Part shown: in pieces, positions 7,922 to 16,310 of the stretch
How positions within the stretch are numbered: the first letter of the stretch is position 1
Layout: every line of letters begins with the position of its first letter
Program-made: the position numbers and the translations under genes
Assembly: GCF_963665245.1 (NCBI RefSeq)
Contig: NZ_OY762268.1
Location: forward strand, 186,001 to 250,000
Reading direction: 5' to 3'
Source: an uncultured Paludibaculum sp.
Lineage (GTDB): Bacteria > Acidobacteriota > Terriglobia > Bryobacterales > Bryobacteraceae
Length of the DNA: 64,000 nt
The notes under the pieces: model-generated
The model's input: the letters and a program-made list of their open reading frames with translations, nothing else
What the model was told of the DNA's origin: nothing
Database searches by the model: none

Positions 7922-9690
7922 ACTACCAGGACGCCTTGGGCTGGGCGCTGATCCATTTTCTCTGGCAGGGCGCGGTCGTCGGAGTTGCGGCCGCAGCGGT
8001 CCTGGCGCGGTTGCGCCGCCCGGAGGCGCGATATGCGATGTGTTGTGCCGCATTATCGGTCATGTTTGCCGCACCATTCGCGACCCTTGCGCTGCGGCTC
8101 TCCGGTCCAGCCGTGACCCCTCTCTCACTGTCCGGCACGACCGGCAGCCGATCGGGCGCACTTCCGTTGACGGATCCAAGCCTGTGGAACCAAACGGTTT
8201 CTCTGGTGGATCACTGGCTCCCCAACCTAACCACCGCATGGTGCGTTGGCGCCTGTCTACTCCTGCTGCGAGCGGCGGGCGGCTGGTGGTGGGCGCGCCG
8301 GCTTTCGCGGGCGGAACGGCTGCCTTTGGAGGCGCATTGGCTGGAGCAGGTTGAGCGGCTAAAGCACCGGATGGGTGTGCCTGGGGTGGTGGACGCTTTT
8401 GCCTCTTCAGCAGCTCTGGTGCCGCAGGTGTTTGGGTGGTGGCGTCCGGTGCTGCTGTTGCCGCTCTGCGCGCTGGGCAACATGACGCCCCAGCATGTCG
8501 AGGCGCTGATTGCCCACGAACTGGCGCACGTGCGGCGTCGCGATTATCTTGTGAATCTGCTCCAAACCGTGGTGGAAAGCCTGCTGTTCTACCACCCGGC
8601 TGTGTGGTGGGTTTCGGCCCGCACGCGGAAGGAACGGGAGATGTGTTGTGACGAGGCGGCCGTCGAGGCGTGCGGCGACCGCCTGTTGTACTCCACCGCG
8701 TTGCTGCGGCTGGAGGAGTCGCGGATCGAGTTTGCCATGGCCGCCACTGGCACTGGTTTAAAAGAACGAATTGGGAGATTACTTGGCATGGAAGAACGCA
8801 AGAATGGAATATCACCGGCCTGGCCGGCTGTCGCATTGGTGTTATGCGGCGGGCTGGTTTGGGCTCAACTCGCGCCCCCGGCGCCTCCGCAGCCCCCGGC
8901 TCCGCCGCCACCTCCAACTGTGAAGGCGAAGAAGGGAAGAATTCAGCCGCCGCCGCCCCCACCTCCTCCATCCGTCGCGGCGATGCCAGGAGAGGTCCCT
9001 CCTCCTCCGCCTCCGCCACCACCCCCGCCGCCGGGCGTGATTGCCGGTGTAGTGGGTGGAGTTCCGGGCGGAATCGAAGGCGGAATCCCCGGGGGCGTGA
9101 GAGATGACGCCGCGCAGGATCAGGCGGAATTGAAGGCGCAGCTGGCGGAAGTCCAGGCCAACATTGCACGGCTTGAACATGAGCGCGCACGGCTGCAGGC
9201 GCAATTGGGCCAGTCGGCCGCCAATGATTCAATGGAGTCCGAGCAGGCGCAATTGCAGTTGCAGCGGGCCAAGCTCGAGCAGGAGGCGGCCAGCCAGATG
9301 CGCTTCCAGGCTAAACACGAAGCGGAAGAGATGGCCCACCAACGCGTAGCGATTGAGCATGAGTTGGCCCAGGCCAAGCACGAGGCGGAGATTGCCGCGC
9401 AAGCAGCAAAACACGACAAGGACGTGTCCATGATCGAAATGGACCAGGCGAAGCGGGACGCCGAGAGTGCGGACGTGGAGCGCGAGCGGCGCATCCGGTT
9501 CGCCAATCAGAAGTTCGCCGAGTCGGGTAAGCGCGGCTCGGACACTGACCGTGGAAAGTACTACATACAGCACGGTCCCCCGGATCAGGTCGACGTCCAG
9601 GACGATGGGGAAGTCTGGAGATATAGCAGCGGTTTGATGGTCACCTTCGACCGTAAGGGCAAGCTTCAGAAAGTGAAGGGGCAGATATAA
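7918..9690 (+). CDS. M56 (BlaR1-like) membrane metalloprotease with proline-rich, coiled-coil and GWxTD-like tail
   Basis: The 590-residue integral membrane protein has membrane segments near residues 6-28, 41-61, 103-128 and 300-320. The zinc-protease motif 'HELAH' is at 200-204 in 'ALIAHELAHVRRRDY', and 'EMCCDEAAVEA' follows as in BlaR1/MecR1. Past the last membrane helix it does not have a penicillin-binding sensor domain. Instead it has proline-rich tracts (about 320-370), a glycine-rich linker, a long charged coiled coil (about 400-535) and a short C-terminal segment ('GKYYIQHGPPDQVD', 'EVWRYSSGL', 'FDRKGKL') resembling the end of GWxTD domains. It probably senses an envelope signal and triggers cleavage of the adjacent BlaI-type repressor; the signal is unknown. 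Confidence 0.85.
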   Translation: MNYQDALGWALIHFLWQGAVVGVAAAAVLARLRRPEARYAMCCAALSVMFAAPFATLALRLSGPAVTPLSLSGTTGSRSGALPLTDPSLWNQTVSLVDHWLPNLTTAWCVGACLLLLRAAGGWWWARRLSRAERLPLEAHWLEQVERLKHRMGVPGVVDAFASSAALVPQVFGWWRPVLLLPLCALGNMTPQHVEALIAHELAHVRRRDYLVNLLQTVVESLLFYHPAVWWVSARTRKEREMCCDEAAVEACGDRLLYSTALLRLEESRIEFAMAATGTGLKERIGRLLGMEERKNGISPAWPAVALVLCGGLVWAQLAPPAPPQPPAPPPPPTVKAKKGRIQPPPPPPPPSVAAMPGEVPPPPPPPPPPPPGVIAGVVGGVPGGIEGGIPGGVRDDAAQDQAELKAQLAEVQANIARLEHERARLQAQLGQSAANDSMESEQAQLQLQRAKLEQEAASQMRFQAKHEAEEMAHQRVAIEHELAQAKHEAEIAAQAAKHDKDVSMIEMDQAKRDAESADVERERRIRFANQKFAESGKRGSDTDRGKYYIQHGPPDQVDVQDDGEVWRYSSGLMVTFDRKGKLQKVKGQI

Positions 9691-9713
9691 GAGTCCAGTA
9701 AGCAGCGTTCAAT

Positions 9714-9751
9714 AAAAGGGGCCGCACCCGGGCAGGGAGCGGCCCCTTTTT
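9714..9751 (+). terminator. Rho-independent terminator of the blaI-M56 operon
   Basis: The arms AAAAGGGGCCGC (9714-9725) and GCGGCCCCTTTT (9739-9750) form a 12 bp stem ending in a run of five T. This is a textbook terminator 24 bp past the M56 stop. Confidence 0.9.
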
Positions 9752-9767
9752 GGTGTTCCATCGAAAG

Positions 9768-9802
9768 AAAAAACCTCGCTCCGGCACGGGCCCGGAGCGA
9801 GG
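9768..9802 (-). terminator. Rho-independent terminator of the TPR gene
   Basis: A perfect 11 bp stem (9774-9784 with 9792-9802, 7 nt loop) is followed on the minus strand by six T (A run 9768-9773). It serves the minus-strand TPR gene and faces the plus-strand terminator 17 bp away. Confidence 0.85.
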
Positions 9803-9827
9803 CTTCGCGATCAGAATCGGGAAAGAA

Positions 9828-10982
9828 CTACTTCTTGGTCTTCTTGCCGCCCTTTTTGGCGTCGGGGTTGACGTAGGAGGTTTCGAGCGTTCCGCCAACC
9901 AGCGTAATCAGGCCCTTAGCGGCCTCTACGTTGGGTCCGGTCGGGTCGAGTTCGAGATACTTTTCGCAGGCTTCCTTCATGCCGGCCGGCGGCACGGGTT
10001 TGTCGCCCTGCATGGTCATCTTTCCGCTGAGCGCGGTGCAGTATTGGAACCAGGCAGGAGCGTATTTGGGATCCAGGTCCGTCGCCTTCTTGAAGGCTTC
10101 GATGGCTGGATCGGTCTGGCCGGTGTTGATGAGCACGGCACCGAGGTTGAACATGTACTTTCCACCGCCGGCGGGCTCCAGGGAGACTGCCTTTTCCAGT
10201 TCTGCCTGCGCTTCGGGGATCTTCTTCTGCGAGGCGAGAACCAGGCCATAGTTGTTGTGCAGGCCGGCGTCAGCGGGCTGCAACTCAAGCGCCTTCAAAT
10301 AGTTCTCGGCCGCCGCGGCGAGATCAGTGTCCTTCTCCGCGCCGGACTTGGTTTTCGCCATCAGGTCATAGGACGCCGCGAGCTGGATCCAAACAGCGGA
10401 CTGCTTGGGATCGAGTTCACCGGCCTTCTTGAATGCTTCGATGGCCGCCGGATAGTCCTTTGCTTCCTTGGCTGTCATGCCGGCGTTATACGCGTCGTTC
10501 AGAGCCTTGTTCTTCTGCATCTGAGCGGAGCGCTCTTTCACCTGCTTTTCGAAGGCGGCGCGCTGTTCCGGCGTCATTTCCTTCGCGATTTCCTGGCTGA
10601 TCTGGCCGGTTTCGGCGGCCTTTTGCGCGGCCTGCCGCTTGCTGGCCAGTTTGCGGAGATCGAAGCTGACTTCCTGGGGCTCGCCCATCTGGCTGCGGAT
10701 ACCGTTCACGGTGTCCACGACTTGCCCGTTGACTTCGCAGGTAATGACGAACTGGCCAGGCACCGGCATGCCGCTGTAGGTCCACTCGCCCTTCTTATTG
10801 GTTTTGGTGTTCCAATTTCCCTTGATGTCCTTGCGTTCGATCTTGATGACGGCGCCCTGCAGGCCCTTGCCATCCTCGCCCGTGACTTTGCCAGTAAATG
10901 TGCCCATCTGGCCGAATGCCAAGCCCGCCATCACGAGGCAGGTGGCCGCCATCAGAGCAGCTCTGCGAAGTTTACTCAACAT
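9828..10982 (-). CDS. Secreted TPR protein with carboxypeptidase-regulatory-like N-terminal domain
   Basis: The 384-residue protein begins with a Sec signal peptide ending near 'LAFGQ' (about 25). A small beta-sandwich domain follows ('FTGKVTGEDGKGLQGAVIKIE', about 29-110) of the carboxypeptidase-regulatory/CNA-B type. A charged helical linker and at least four TPR-like repeats come next (about 160-350; for example 'YPAAIEAFKKAGELDPKQ', 'PAIEAFKKATDLDPKY'). The C-terminus is lysine-rich ('KKGGKKTKK'). Such proteins are common in Acidobacteriota, and the role is probably a periplasmic protein-interaction scaffold. A GGAGGT ribosome site precedes the start. Confidence 0.8.
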   Translation of the reverse strand: MLSKLRRAALMAATCLVMAGLAFGQMGTFTGKVTGEDGKGLQGAVIKIERKDIKGNWNTKTNKKGEWTYSGMPVPGQFVITCEVNGQVVDTVNGIRSQMGEPQEVSFDLRKLASKRQAAQKAAETGQISQEIAKEMTPEQRAAFEKQVKERSAQMQKNKALNDAYNAGMTAKEAKDYPAAIEAFKKAGELDPKQSAVWIQLAASYDLMAKTKSGAEKDTDLAAAAENYLKALELQPADAGLHNNYGLVLASQKKIPEAQAELEKAVSLEPAGGGKYMFNLGAVLINTGQTDPAIEAFKKATDLDPKYAPAWFQYCTALSGKMTMQGDKPVPPAGMKEACEKYLELDPTGPNVEAAKGLITLVGGTLETSYVNPDAKKGGKKTKK

Positions 10983-11035
10983 AAGAAAGAGACCTCCAAC
11001 TCTGAATCGTAACTATCCAACCATAAGGTTACTAC

Positions 11036-11051
11036 AACGCGATTCCGCGTT
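11036..11051. promoter_or_regulatory. Perfect dyad upstream of the TPR gene
   Basis: AACGCG-ATTC-CGCGTT is a 16 bp inverted repeat about 55 bp upstream of the TPR gene start, inside the 159 bp spacer to the isomerase gene. A second dyad (CTTCTA-CTAA-TAGAAG) lies at 11086-11101. Neither has a T run, so they look more like protein-binding sites or RNA hairpins than terminators. Function is unknown. Confidence 0.35.
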
Positions 11052-11141
11052 GCCAGACGAATTCGTAGAGTTCCGGCCGCCACAGCTTCTACTAATAGAA
11101 GAGATGCCGCAGCCGGTCTCACCGTTGCCTGGGCACGGAGA

Positions 11142-12056
11142 CTACGGAAGGAACTGTGCGAGGTAGCCGCCACTCTGCAACAGGGCGGCCTGGCGCAGTT
11201 CGAGGTTACCCTCATAGGCCCGATCTTCCACTTCAATGCACACCGGACCGTCGTAAACTTCTGTCAACGCGGAGAATAACTTACTCCAGTCGACATCGCC
11301 CAAACCGGGAAGCTTGGGTGTGTGGTACTCCAGCGGGTAGGCGAGCAGGCCGACTTCGTTCAGACGGTCCCGGTCGACTCGCGCGTCCTTGGCGTGGAAG
11401 TGGAATAGTTTCGCCTTAAATTCGCGCACCGCCTTCACATAGTCCATCCCCTGCCAAACAAAATGCGAAGGGTCGAAGTTCAGCCCAAAGTTGTCGGAAG
11501 GGATGTCGTTGAACATGCGGCGCCAGATCGCCGGCGTGGTGGCGAGATTCTTGCCGCCCGGCCATTCGTCGCGCGTGAACGACATGGGGCAGTTCTCAAT
11601 TCCGATTTTGACGCCGTTCGCTTCCGCGAAGGCGATGAGCGGCTTCCAGGTCTTCAGGAACCGCGGCCAGTTCTCATCGACGCTTTTGCTGGGATCCCGG
11701 CCGATGAAGGTGTTCACCACACCCACCTCAAGAAGCGCCGCGGCCTTGATCACCTTCTTCAGGTGATCGGTGTAGACCTTCGCCTCGGCGAGGTCCGGAG
11801 TCAGCGGATTCGGGTAGTAGCCCAAGCCGCTGATCGAGACGCCGGCTTCGGCGCACTCTTCTTTAATACGGGCGGCTTCGGCCTTCTTGAGGTCGACCAC
11901 GTCGATGTGCGTGACTCCGGCGTAGCGGCGCTCAGCCTTGCCTTTGGGCCAGCACATCAGCTCGACGCAATCGAACCCACTCTCGGTGGCAAACTCCAGC
12001 ACCTCGGTGAGCGTCTGGTCCGCGAGGATGGCGCTGACGAATCCCAATTTCAGCAT
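11142..12056 (-). CDS. Sugar phosphate isomerase/epimerase (xylose isomerase-like TIM barrel)
   Basis: The 304-residue protein of the AP-endonuclease-2/xylose isomerase-like TIM barrel family has 'MLKLGFVSAILADQTLTEVLEFA' at the N-terminus. Metal-ligand-type motifs include 'IGIENCPMSF', 'LNFDPSHFVWQGMD', 'FHFHAKDARVD' and 'GPVCIEVEDRAYEG'. It has no signal peptide, so it is cytoplasmic and probably isomerises a sugar, inositol or keto-sugar. It lies 12 bp downstream of deoC and is probably cotranscribed, which suggests sugar or deoxysugar catabolism. The substrate cannot be read from sequence. Confidence 0.85.
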   Translation of the reverse strand: MLKLGFVSAILADQTLTEVLEFATESGFDCVELMCWPKGKAERRYAGVTHIDVVDLKKAEAARIKEECAEAGVSISGLGYYPNPLTPDLAEAKVYTDHLKKVIKAAALLEVGVVNTFIGRDPSKSVDENWPRFLKTWKPLIAFAEANGVKIGIENCPMSFTRDEWPGGKNLATTPAIWRRMFNDIPSDNFGLNFDPSHFVWQGMDYVKAVREFKAKLFHFHAKDARVDRDRLNEVGLLAYPLEYHTPKLPGLGDVDWSKLFSALTEVYDGPVCIEVEDRAYEGNLELRQAALLQSGGYLAQFLP

Positions 12057-12068
12057 TCAATGTTCTCC

Positions 12069-12800
12069 TTAGTAACCTTGCGGCGCCGCGGCGCCTTGGA
12101 AGTTGATAGCCGACAGCCCGAGGCGTTGGCGGGCGTCCTCCATCATGGCAGCTGTACGCGTGGCCCCGCACCGGGTGACGCCCAATGCCCGAACGCGCAA
12201 CAACGCATCGAGATCTCGAATTCCGCCGGCGGCCTTCACCTGGACGGTAGCCGGCGAGTGGAGCCGCATTAGGCGCAGATCGTCGTCCGTGGCGCCCGAA
12301 GGAGCGTAGCCGGTGGATGTCTTCACCCAGTCCACTTGTAGCTCGGCGCAGATCTCGCAGAGCCGGATCTTCTGTGCGTCCTTGAGATAGGCGTTCTCGA
12401 AGATGACCTTCACCATCTGGCCGGCCGCATGCGTGGTGTCGGCGACGGCGCGGATGTCATTGGCGACGTAGCCCCAATCGCCGCTGAGCACGGCACTGAT
12501 GTTGACCACCATGTCGAGCTCTTCGCCGCCGTCGGCCAGAGCCTGCTTCGTCTCGGCCAGTTTGACGGCCGTGGAGTGGCCGCCGTGGGGGAAGCCGATT
12601 GTCGTGCTGGCCTTCACGCGGCTGCCGCGCAGGCGGTCCGCGCAGTGGCGCAGCGCATAGGGAAGGATGCAGACGCTGGCCGTATCGTAGGCCAGAGCGA
12701 GACTGATGCCAGTTTCGAGATCGTCCCAGGAAAGTGTGGGATTCAACAGCGAGTGGTCGATCATCTTCGCGACGTCTTCGTAGGTGTAATCAAGTGACAT
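12069..12800 (-). CDS. deoC: Deoxyribose-phosphate aldolase
   Basis: The 243-residue class I aldolase splits 2-deoxyribose-5-phosphate into glyceraldehyde-3-phosphate and acetaldehyde. The N-terminus 'YTYEDVAKMIDHSLLNPTL' is canonical. Catalytic residues are Asp97 in 'ELDMVVNI', the Schiff-base Lys160 in 'WVKTSTGYAP' and Lys189 in 'QVKAAGGIRD'. An open frame reaches 12911, but the extra 37 residues do not fit the family, so I start at the ATG at 12800. It forms a two-gene unit with the downstream isomerase. Confidence 0.94.
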   Translation of the reverse strand: MSLDYTYEDVAKMIDHSLLNPTLSWDDLETGISLALAYDTASVCILPYALRHCADRLRGSRVKASTTIGFPHGGHSTAVKLAETKQALADGGEELDMVVNISAVLSGDWGYVANDIRAVADTTHAAGQMVKVIFENAYLKDAQKIRLCEICAELQVDWVKTSTGYAPSGATDDDLRLMRLHSPATVQVKAAGGIRDLDALLRVRALGVTRCGATRTAAMMEDARQRLGLSAINFQGAAAPQGY

Positions 12801-12938
12801 AGCGATGACTAGGGTAGGCCACGAGGCCTCCCGTTCCAAGATATCGCGTGGGACACGGAAGGTGGGCGCCTTTTCGAGCAGGGAACGATTCCCGGCCTTT
12901 CGGCGTATCATGTTCTGACAACTGGATCACCACGCTTT

Positions 12939-13541
12939 ATGGATGCCATTCACCTACTGGCCACCACGCTGGGCTTGGGCTTCGCCGCAGGTTTGCGGCT
13001 CTACTCCACCGTGCTGGGACTGGGGCTCGCGATCCGGTTTGGCGTGCTGCATCTGCCGCCGACGCTCCAGGGTCTGGAGGTGCTGGCCAATCCCGCCGTG
13101 CTCATCGCTGCCGGGGTGGCGTTTGCAGCCGAGTTTGTCGGCGACAAGATTCCCTGGGTGGACAGCGTTTGGGACGCTGTGCACACGGTGATCCGGCCGA
13201 TCGGCGCCGTTGTTCTGGCGGCGACGGCGTTTGCCGACCTGGATCCCGTCGTGCGCCTCGTCCTGGTGATTTTGTGCGGCGGGGTGGCCCTCACGAGCCA
13301 TGCGACCAAGGCGGCCACCCGACTGGCCGTCAACCACTCGCCGGAGCCGTTCTCGAATGCGGCCCTGAGCCTGATGGGCGATGTGGCCGCCCCCTTCATG
13401 GTCTGGCTGACAACGTCGCACCCCATCATTGCGCTGTTTCTCGTCATCGGATTCCTGTTTGTCTTTGTTTGGTTGGCCGGCCGCATCTGGAGACTGTTGC
13501 GCAGCGGATTGCAGCGCTTGCGGCGCTGGTCCATGGCCTAG
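12939..13541 (+). CDS. DUF4126-family membrane protein
   Basis: The 200-residue protein has several hydrophobic helices (about 5-30, 48-68, 85-115, 140-185). The N-terminus 'LLATTLGLGFAAGLRLYSTVLGLGLA', 'GDKIPWVDSVWDAVHTVIRPIGA' and 'SHATKAATRLAVNHSPEPFSN' match my memory of DUF4126 inner-membrane proteins. No enzymatic residues stand out and the function is unknown. The next gene starts 17 bp later, so the two are probably cotranscribed. Confidence 0.75.
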   Translation: MDAIHLLATTLGLGFAAGLRLYSTVLGLGLAIRFGVLHLPPTLQGLEVLANPAVLIAAGVAFAAEFVGDKIPWVDSVWDAVHTVIRPIGAVVLAATAFADLDPVVRLVLVILCGGVALTSHATKAATRLAVNHSPEPFSNAALSLMGDVAAPFMVWLTTSHPIIALFLVIGFLFVFVWLAGRIWRLLRSGLQRLRRWSMA

Positions 13542-13558
13542 GTAGACTGAAGTTGCCG

Positions 13559-14026
13559 ATGCCCGAACCTACTGTGCTCTCTCTCGCCCCACAACCGGCC
13601 CTGGTGATGCGTGCTCGAACTGCTCCGGATCAGATTGCGGCCGCGCTCACCCACTGTCTGCCCGCTGTCTGGAACTGTGCGGTGGAGCGTGGCGCCACGA
13701 TCTCAGGAGCGCCTTTCACGCGATACCTGAACTTCGATGACCAGGGGCTCATGGAGATCGAAGTGGGTATGCCGGTGCTGGAGGCCGTGGAGGGACGGGA
13801 CCCCGTTCTGGCCGTGGAGTTGCCGGGCGGCCCTTGCGCCACTCTGGTGCATGAAGGTGCCTACGAACGGCTGCCCGCCACGCATATGGCCCTGGATGAA
13901 TGGTTGGAGTTGAACCGGCGGCAACCGGCAGGACCGCGGTGGGAGTCTTACGTGACAGATCCGGGCAACACACCGGATCCCTCGAACTGGCGAACCCTGT
14001 TGGCTCAGCCTGTGGTGCCCGAGTAG
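13559..14026 (+). CDS. GyrI-like / AraC effector-binding-domain protein
   Basis: The 155-residue protein starts at the ATG at 13559 (a longer frame runs back through DUF4126 in the wrong frame). The pattern 'AALTHCLPAVWNCAVERGATISGAPFTRYL', 'MEIEVGMPVLE', 'LPGGPCATLVHEGAYERL' and 'WESYVTDPGNTPDP' fits the stand-alone GyrI-like small-molecule-binding fold (SOUL/SBP family). Such proteins bind hydrophobic or cationic ligands and can hydrolyse or sequester them. No DNA-binding domain is attached. It follows the DUF4126 gene closely. Confidence 0.75.
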   Translation: MPEPTVLSLAPQPALVMRARTAPDQIAAALTHCLPAVWNCAVERGATISGAPFTRYLNFDDQGLMEIEVGMPVLEAVEGRDPVLAVELPGGPCATLVHEGAYERLPATHMALDEWLELNRRQPAGPRWESYVTDPGNTPDPSNWRTLLAQPVVPE

Positions 14027-14119
14027 GCGGCAGGCCCGGCGCGGACCTTACAATTCTTCACATCCCGGCGCTACTCCCTCTTCGACCGGACCTCGTCCAA
14101 CGAGCTAGAGGTATGTGCC

Positions 14120-14620
14120 GTGGTCCACATTGTTGCGATGTTGCTGCATCTCGCATTCGTACCGAGTCCGGAGTTTGAGGCGGCGGTGCAGGCAGAGCTG
14201 AACGCGATCTACGAGTCGACCCCTGTCAGGTTTCAGGTGATGGTCGAGCGCGAAGGGATGCATCTGGGAGCCGTCAGCGACGTCGTGTATGTGGACGCGA
14301 GCGGGGCCTGCATTGCGAGGTCGCCGTGGGCCGGCGGGGCGCTGGCGAGCACCGAGAGCGTCGACGGAGTGTTGAAGCCGCTAATGACGGTGGACTGCGA
14401 CAAGCTGGCAGCCTATGTCGGATATCCGCCGGCCATTCCCAAGGCCCTGGCGCGGGTGCTGGCACACGAGATGCTGCACTATCTGTTGCAGGAGCCGCAT
14501 CATGCTTCGGAAGGGTTGTTTCGAGCCTCACTGTCACGAGCCAAGCTCATTGATGGCGTCACCGTGTTGAGGGCCTCGGAGACGAACCGGGTGAAGGCGC
14601 GATTGACCGGCAGCCTCTGA
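14120..14620 (+). CDS. Small HEXXH metalloprotease-like protein
   Basis: The 166-residue protein begins at GTG; an in-frame ATG lies six codons in. The motif 'LAHEMLHYLL' (His116, Glu117, His120) followed by His127-His128 and 'SEGLFRA' looks like a zinc-protease site with a third histidine ligand. In acidobacterial relatives I recall the pattern HExxHYLL...H..GLMR. The N-terminus is mildly hydrophobic ('IVAMLLHLAFVPSP') and could be a weak signal or membrane anchor. The rest has no recognisable domain. It is not obviously in an operon: 93 bp separate it from the gene upstream and 98 bp from gnd. Confidence 0.6.
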   Translation: MVHIVAMLLHLAFVPSPEFEAAVQAELNAIYESTPVRFQVMVEREGMHLGAVSDVVYVDASGACIARSPWAGGALASTESVDGVLKPLMTVDCDKLAAYVGYPPAIPKALARVLAHEMLHYLLQEPHHASEGLFRASLSRAKLIDGVTVLRASETNRVKARLTGSL

Positions 14621-14718
14621 TTGATGCAGCGAGGGATGGAGGTAACGAATCTATACGCCGTAGTGCTGTCTCGCGGCAGATCTGGTTACCATAGGGACAG
14701 ATCCAACAGAGGAGCGTT

Positions 14719-16221
14719 ATGGCTGAACCAATTTCCGAGATTGGCCTCATTGGCCTCGCTGTCATGGGCCAGAATTTTGCCCTGAATGTCGCTGACCACG
14801 GCTTTCCGATTTCGGTCTACAACCGGACCACGGCCACTATGGAGAAGTTTGTCGCCGAGAACCCCAACACTCCGGGTGGACTGCATGGCTTCGCGACGCT
14901 GGGGGACTTCGTCGCTTCGCTGAAGCGGCCGCGACGCGTGATGATTCTCGTGAAAGCGGGCGCCGGAACGGATGCCGTGATCAACGGGCTGATTCCACTG
15001 CTGGAGAATGGCGACATCATCATCGATGGCGGAAACGCGAACTGGAACGACACCATCCGGCGGGAAAAGGATCTGAAGGCCAAGGGGCTGCGATTCATCG
15101 GCTCGGGTGTCTCGGGTGGTGAAGAAGGCGCGCGCTTCGGCCCGTCGCTCATGCCCGGCGGCGACCCGGCGGCCTATGAGTTCATTCGTCCCATCTGGGA
15201 GGCGGTGGCCGCCAAAGTGGATGAGGAGTCGGGCAAACCGCTGGAAGGCGCCGCGCCGGGCAAGCCGATTGCCGGCGGAGTGCCGTGTACCACCTACATC
15301 GGGCCGGACGGGGCAGGGCACTACGTCAAGATGGTGCATAACGGCATCGAGTACGGCGATATGCAGATGATCTGCGAGGCCTACGCGCTGATGACGGGGG
15401 TGCTGGGCTACAGCGCTCCAGAGTGCGCCAAGGTCTTTGCCGAGTGGAACAAGGGCGTGCTGGACAGTTTCCTGATCGAGATCACCGCCGACATTCTGGG
15501 GCAGGCGGATCCGGTGACGGGCAAACCGATTGTCGATGTGATTCTTGACACGGCCGGTCAGAAGGGAACGGGCAAGTGGACATCGGTGAGCGCCCTCGAC
15601 ATGGGCGTGCCGGCACCGACCGTGGCCGAGGCCGTGTTTGCCCGCTGCATCTCGGCGGTGAAGGAAGAGCGGGTGGCGGCGGCCAAGATCCTTAGTGGTC
15701 CCACCGGCAAGTTTGACGGCGACAAGGCTGCCATGGTGCAGGCGATTCACGACGCGCTGTACTGCTCAAAGATCTGCTCCTACGCCCAGGGCTTCCAGCT
15801 CATGCGGGAAGCGCAGAAGGAGTACAAGTGGACGCTGCATTTCGGCGAGATCTCGATGATCTGGCGCGGCGGCTGCATCATCCGGGCGCGTTTCCTGCAG
15901 AAGATCAAGGAAGCGTACGACCGCGACGCTCAACTCGCCAATCTACTGCTCGATCCTTACTTCAAGAGTGAAATCGACCGCTGCCAGGACAACTGGCGCA
16001 AAGTGGTATCGGCAGCCGCGACGTATGGCGTGCCCGCCCCGACGTTCTTCTCGGCGCTGGCCTACTACGACAGCTACCGGGCACCCCGTTTGCCGGCGAA
16101 TCTGCTGCAGGGCCAGCGGGATTTCTTCGGCGCCCACACCTACGAACGAGTGGACCAGCCGCGCGGTAAGTTCTTCCACATCGATTGGCCGGAACCCGCG
16201 CGGCCGCAATTGGATATCTGA
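14719..16221 (+). CDS. gnd: 6-phosphogluconate dehydrogenase, decarboxylating
   Basis: The 500-residue enzyme oxidises 6-phosphogluconate to ribulose-5-phosphate and CO2. The Rossmann motif is 'GLIGLAVMGQN' (9-19). 'YNRTTAT' after beta-2 indicates NADP+ preference. 'GSGVSGGEEGARFGPSLMPGG' and the catalytic stretch 'GHYVKMVHNGIEYGDMQ' (Lys204, His207, Asn208, Glu211) are intact. Length fits the long-chain dimeric type. A GAGGAGCG ribosome site precedes the ATG. It completes the pathway begun by zwf-opcA-pgl but is a separate transcription unit. Confidence 0.97.
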   Translation: MAEPISEIGLIGLAVMGQNFALNVADHGFPISVYNRTTATMEKFVAENPNTPGGLHGFATLGDFVASLKRPRRVMILVKAGAGTDAVINGLIPLLENGDIIIDGGNANWNDTIRREKDLKAKGLRFIGSGVSGGEEGARFGPSLMPGGDPAAYEFIRPIWEAVAAKVDEESGKPLEGAAPGKPIAGGVPCTTYIGPDGAGHYVKMVHNGIEYGDMQMICEAYALMTGVLGYSAPECAKVFAEWNKGVLDSFLIEITADILGQADPVTGKPIVDVILDTAGQKGTGKWTSVSALDMGVPAPTVAEAVFARCISAVKEERVAAAKILSGPTGKFDGDKAAMVQAIHDALYCSKICSYAQGFQLMREAQKEYKWTLHFGEISMIWRGGCIIRARFLQKIKEAYDRDAQLANLLLDPYFKSEIDRCQDNWRKVVSAAATYGVPAPTFFSALAYYDSYRAPRLPANLLQGQRDFFGAHTYERVDQPRGKFFHIDWPEPARPQLDI

Positions 16222-16310
16222 TCCGCGCCCGGGCTGACTTCAATACGGATGTGGTGCGGCGCGTGGTGCGATAACATGTCAAGCATCACTCACTGAGGAG
16301 CCGGGCTGGG

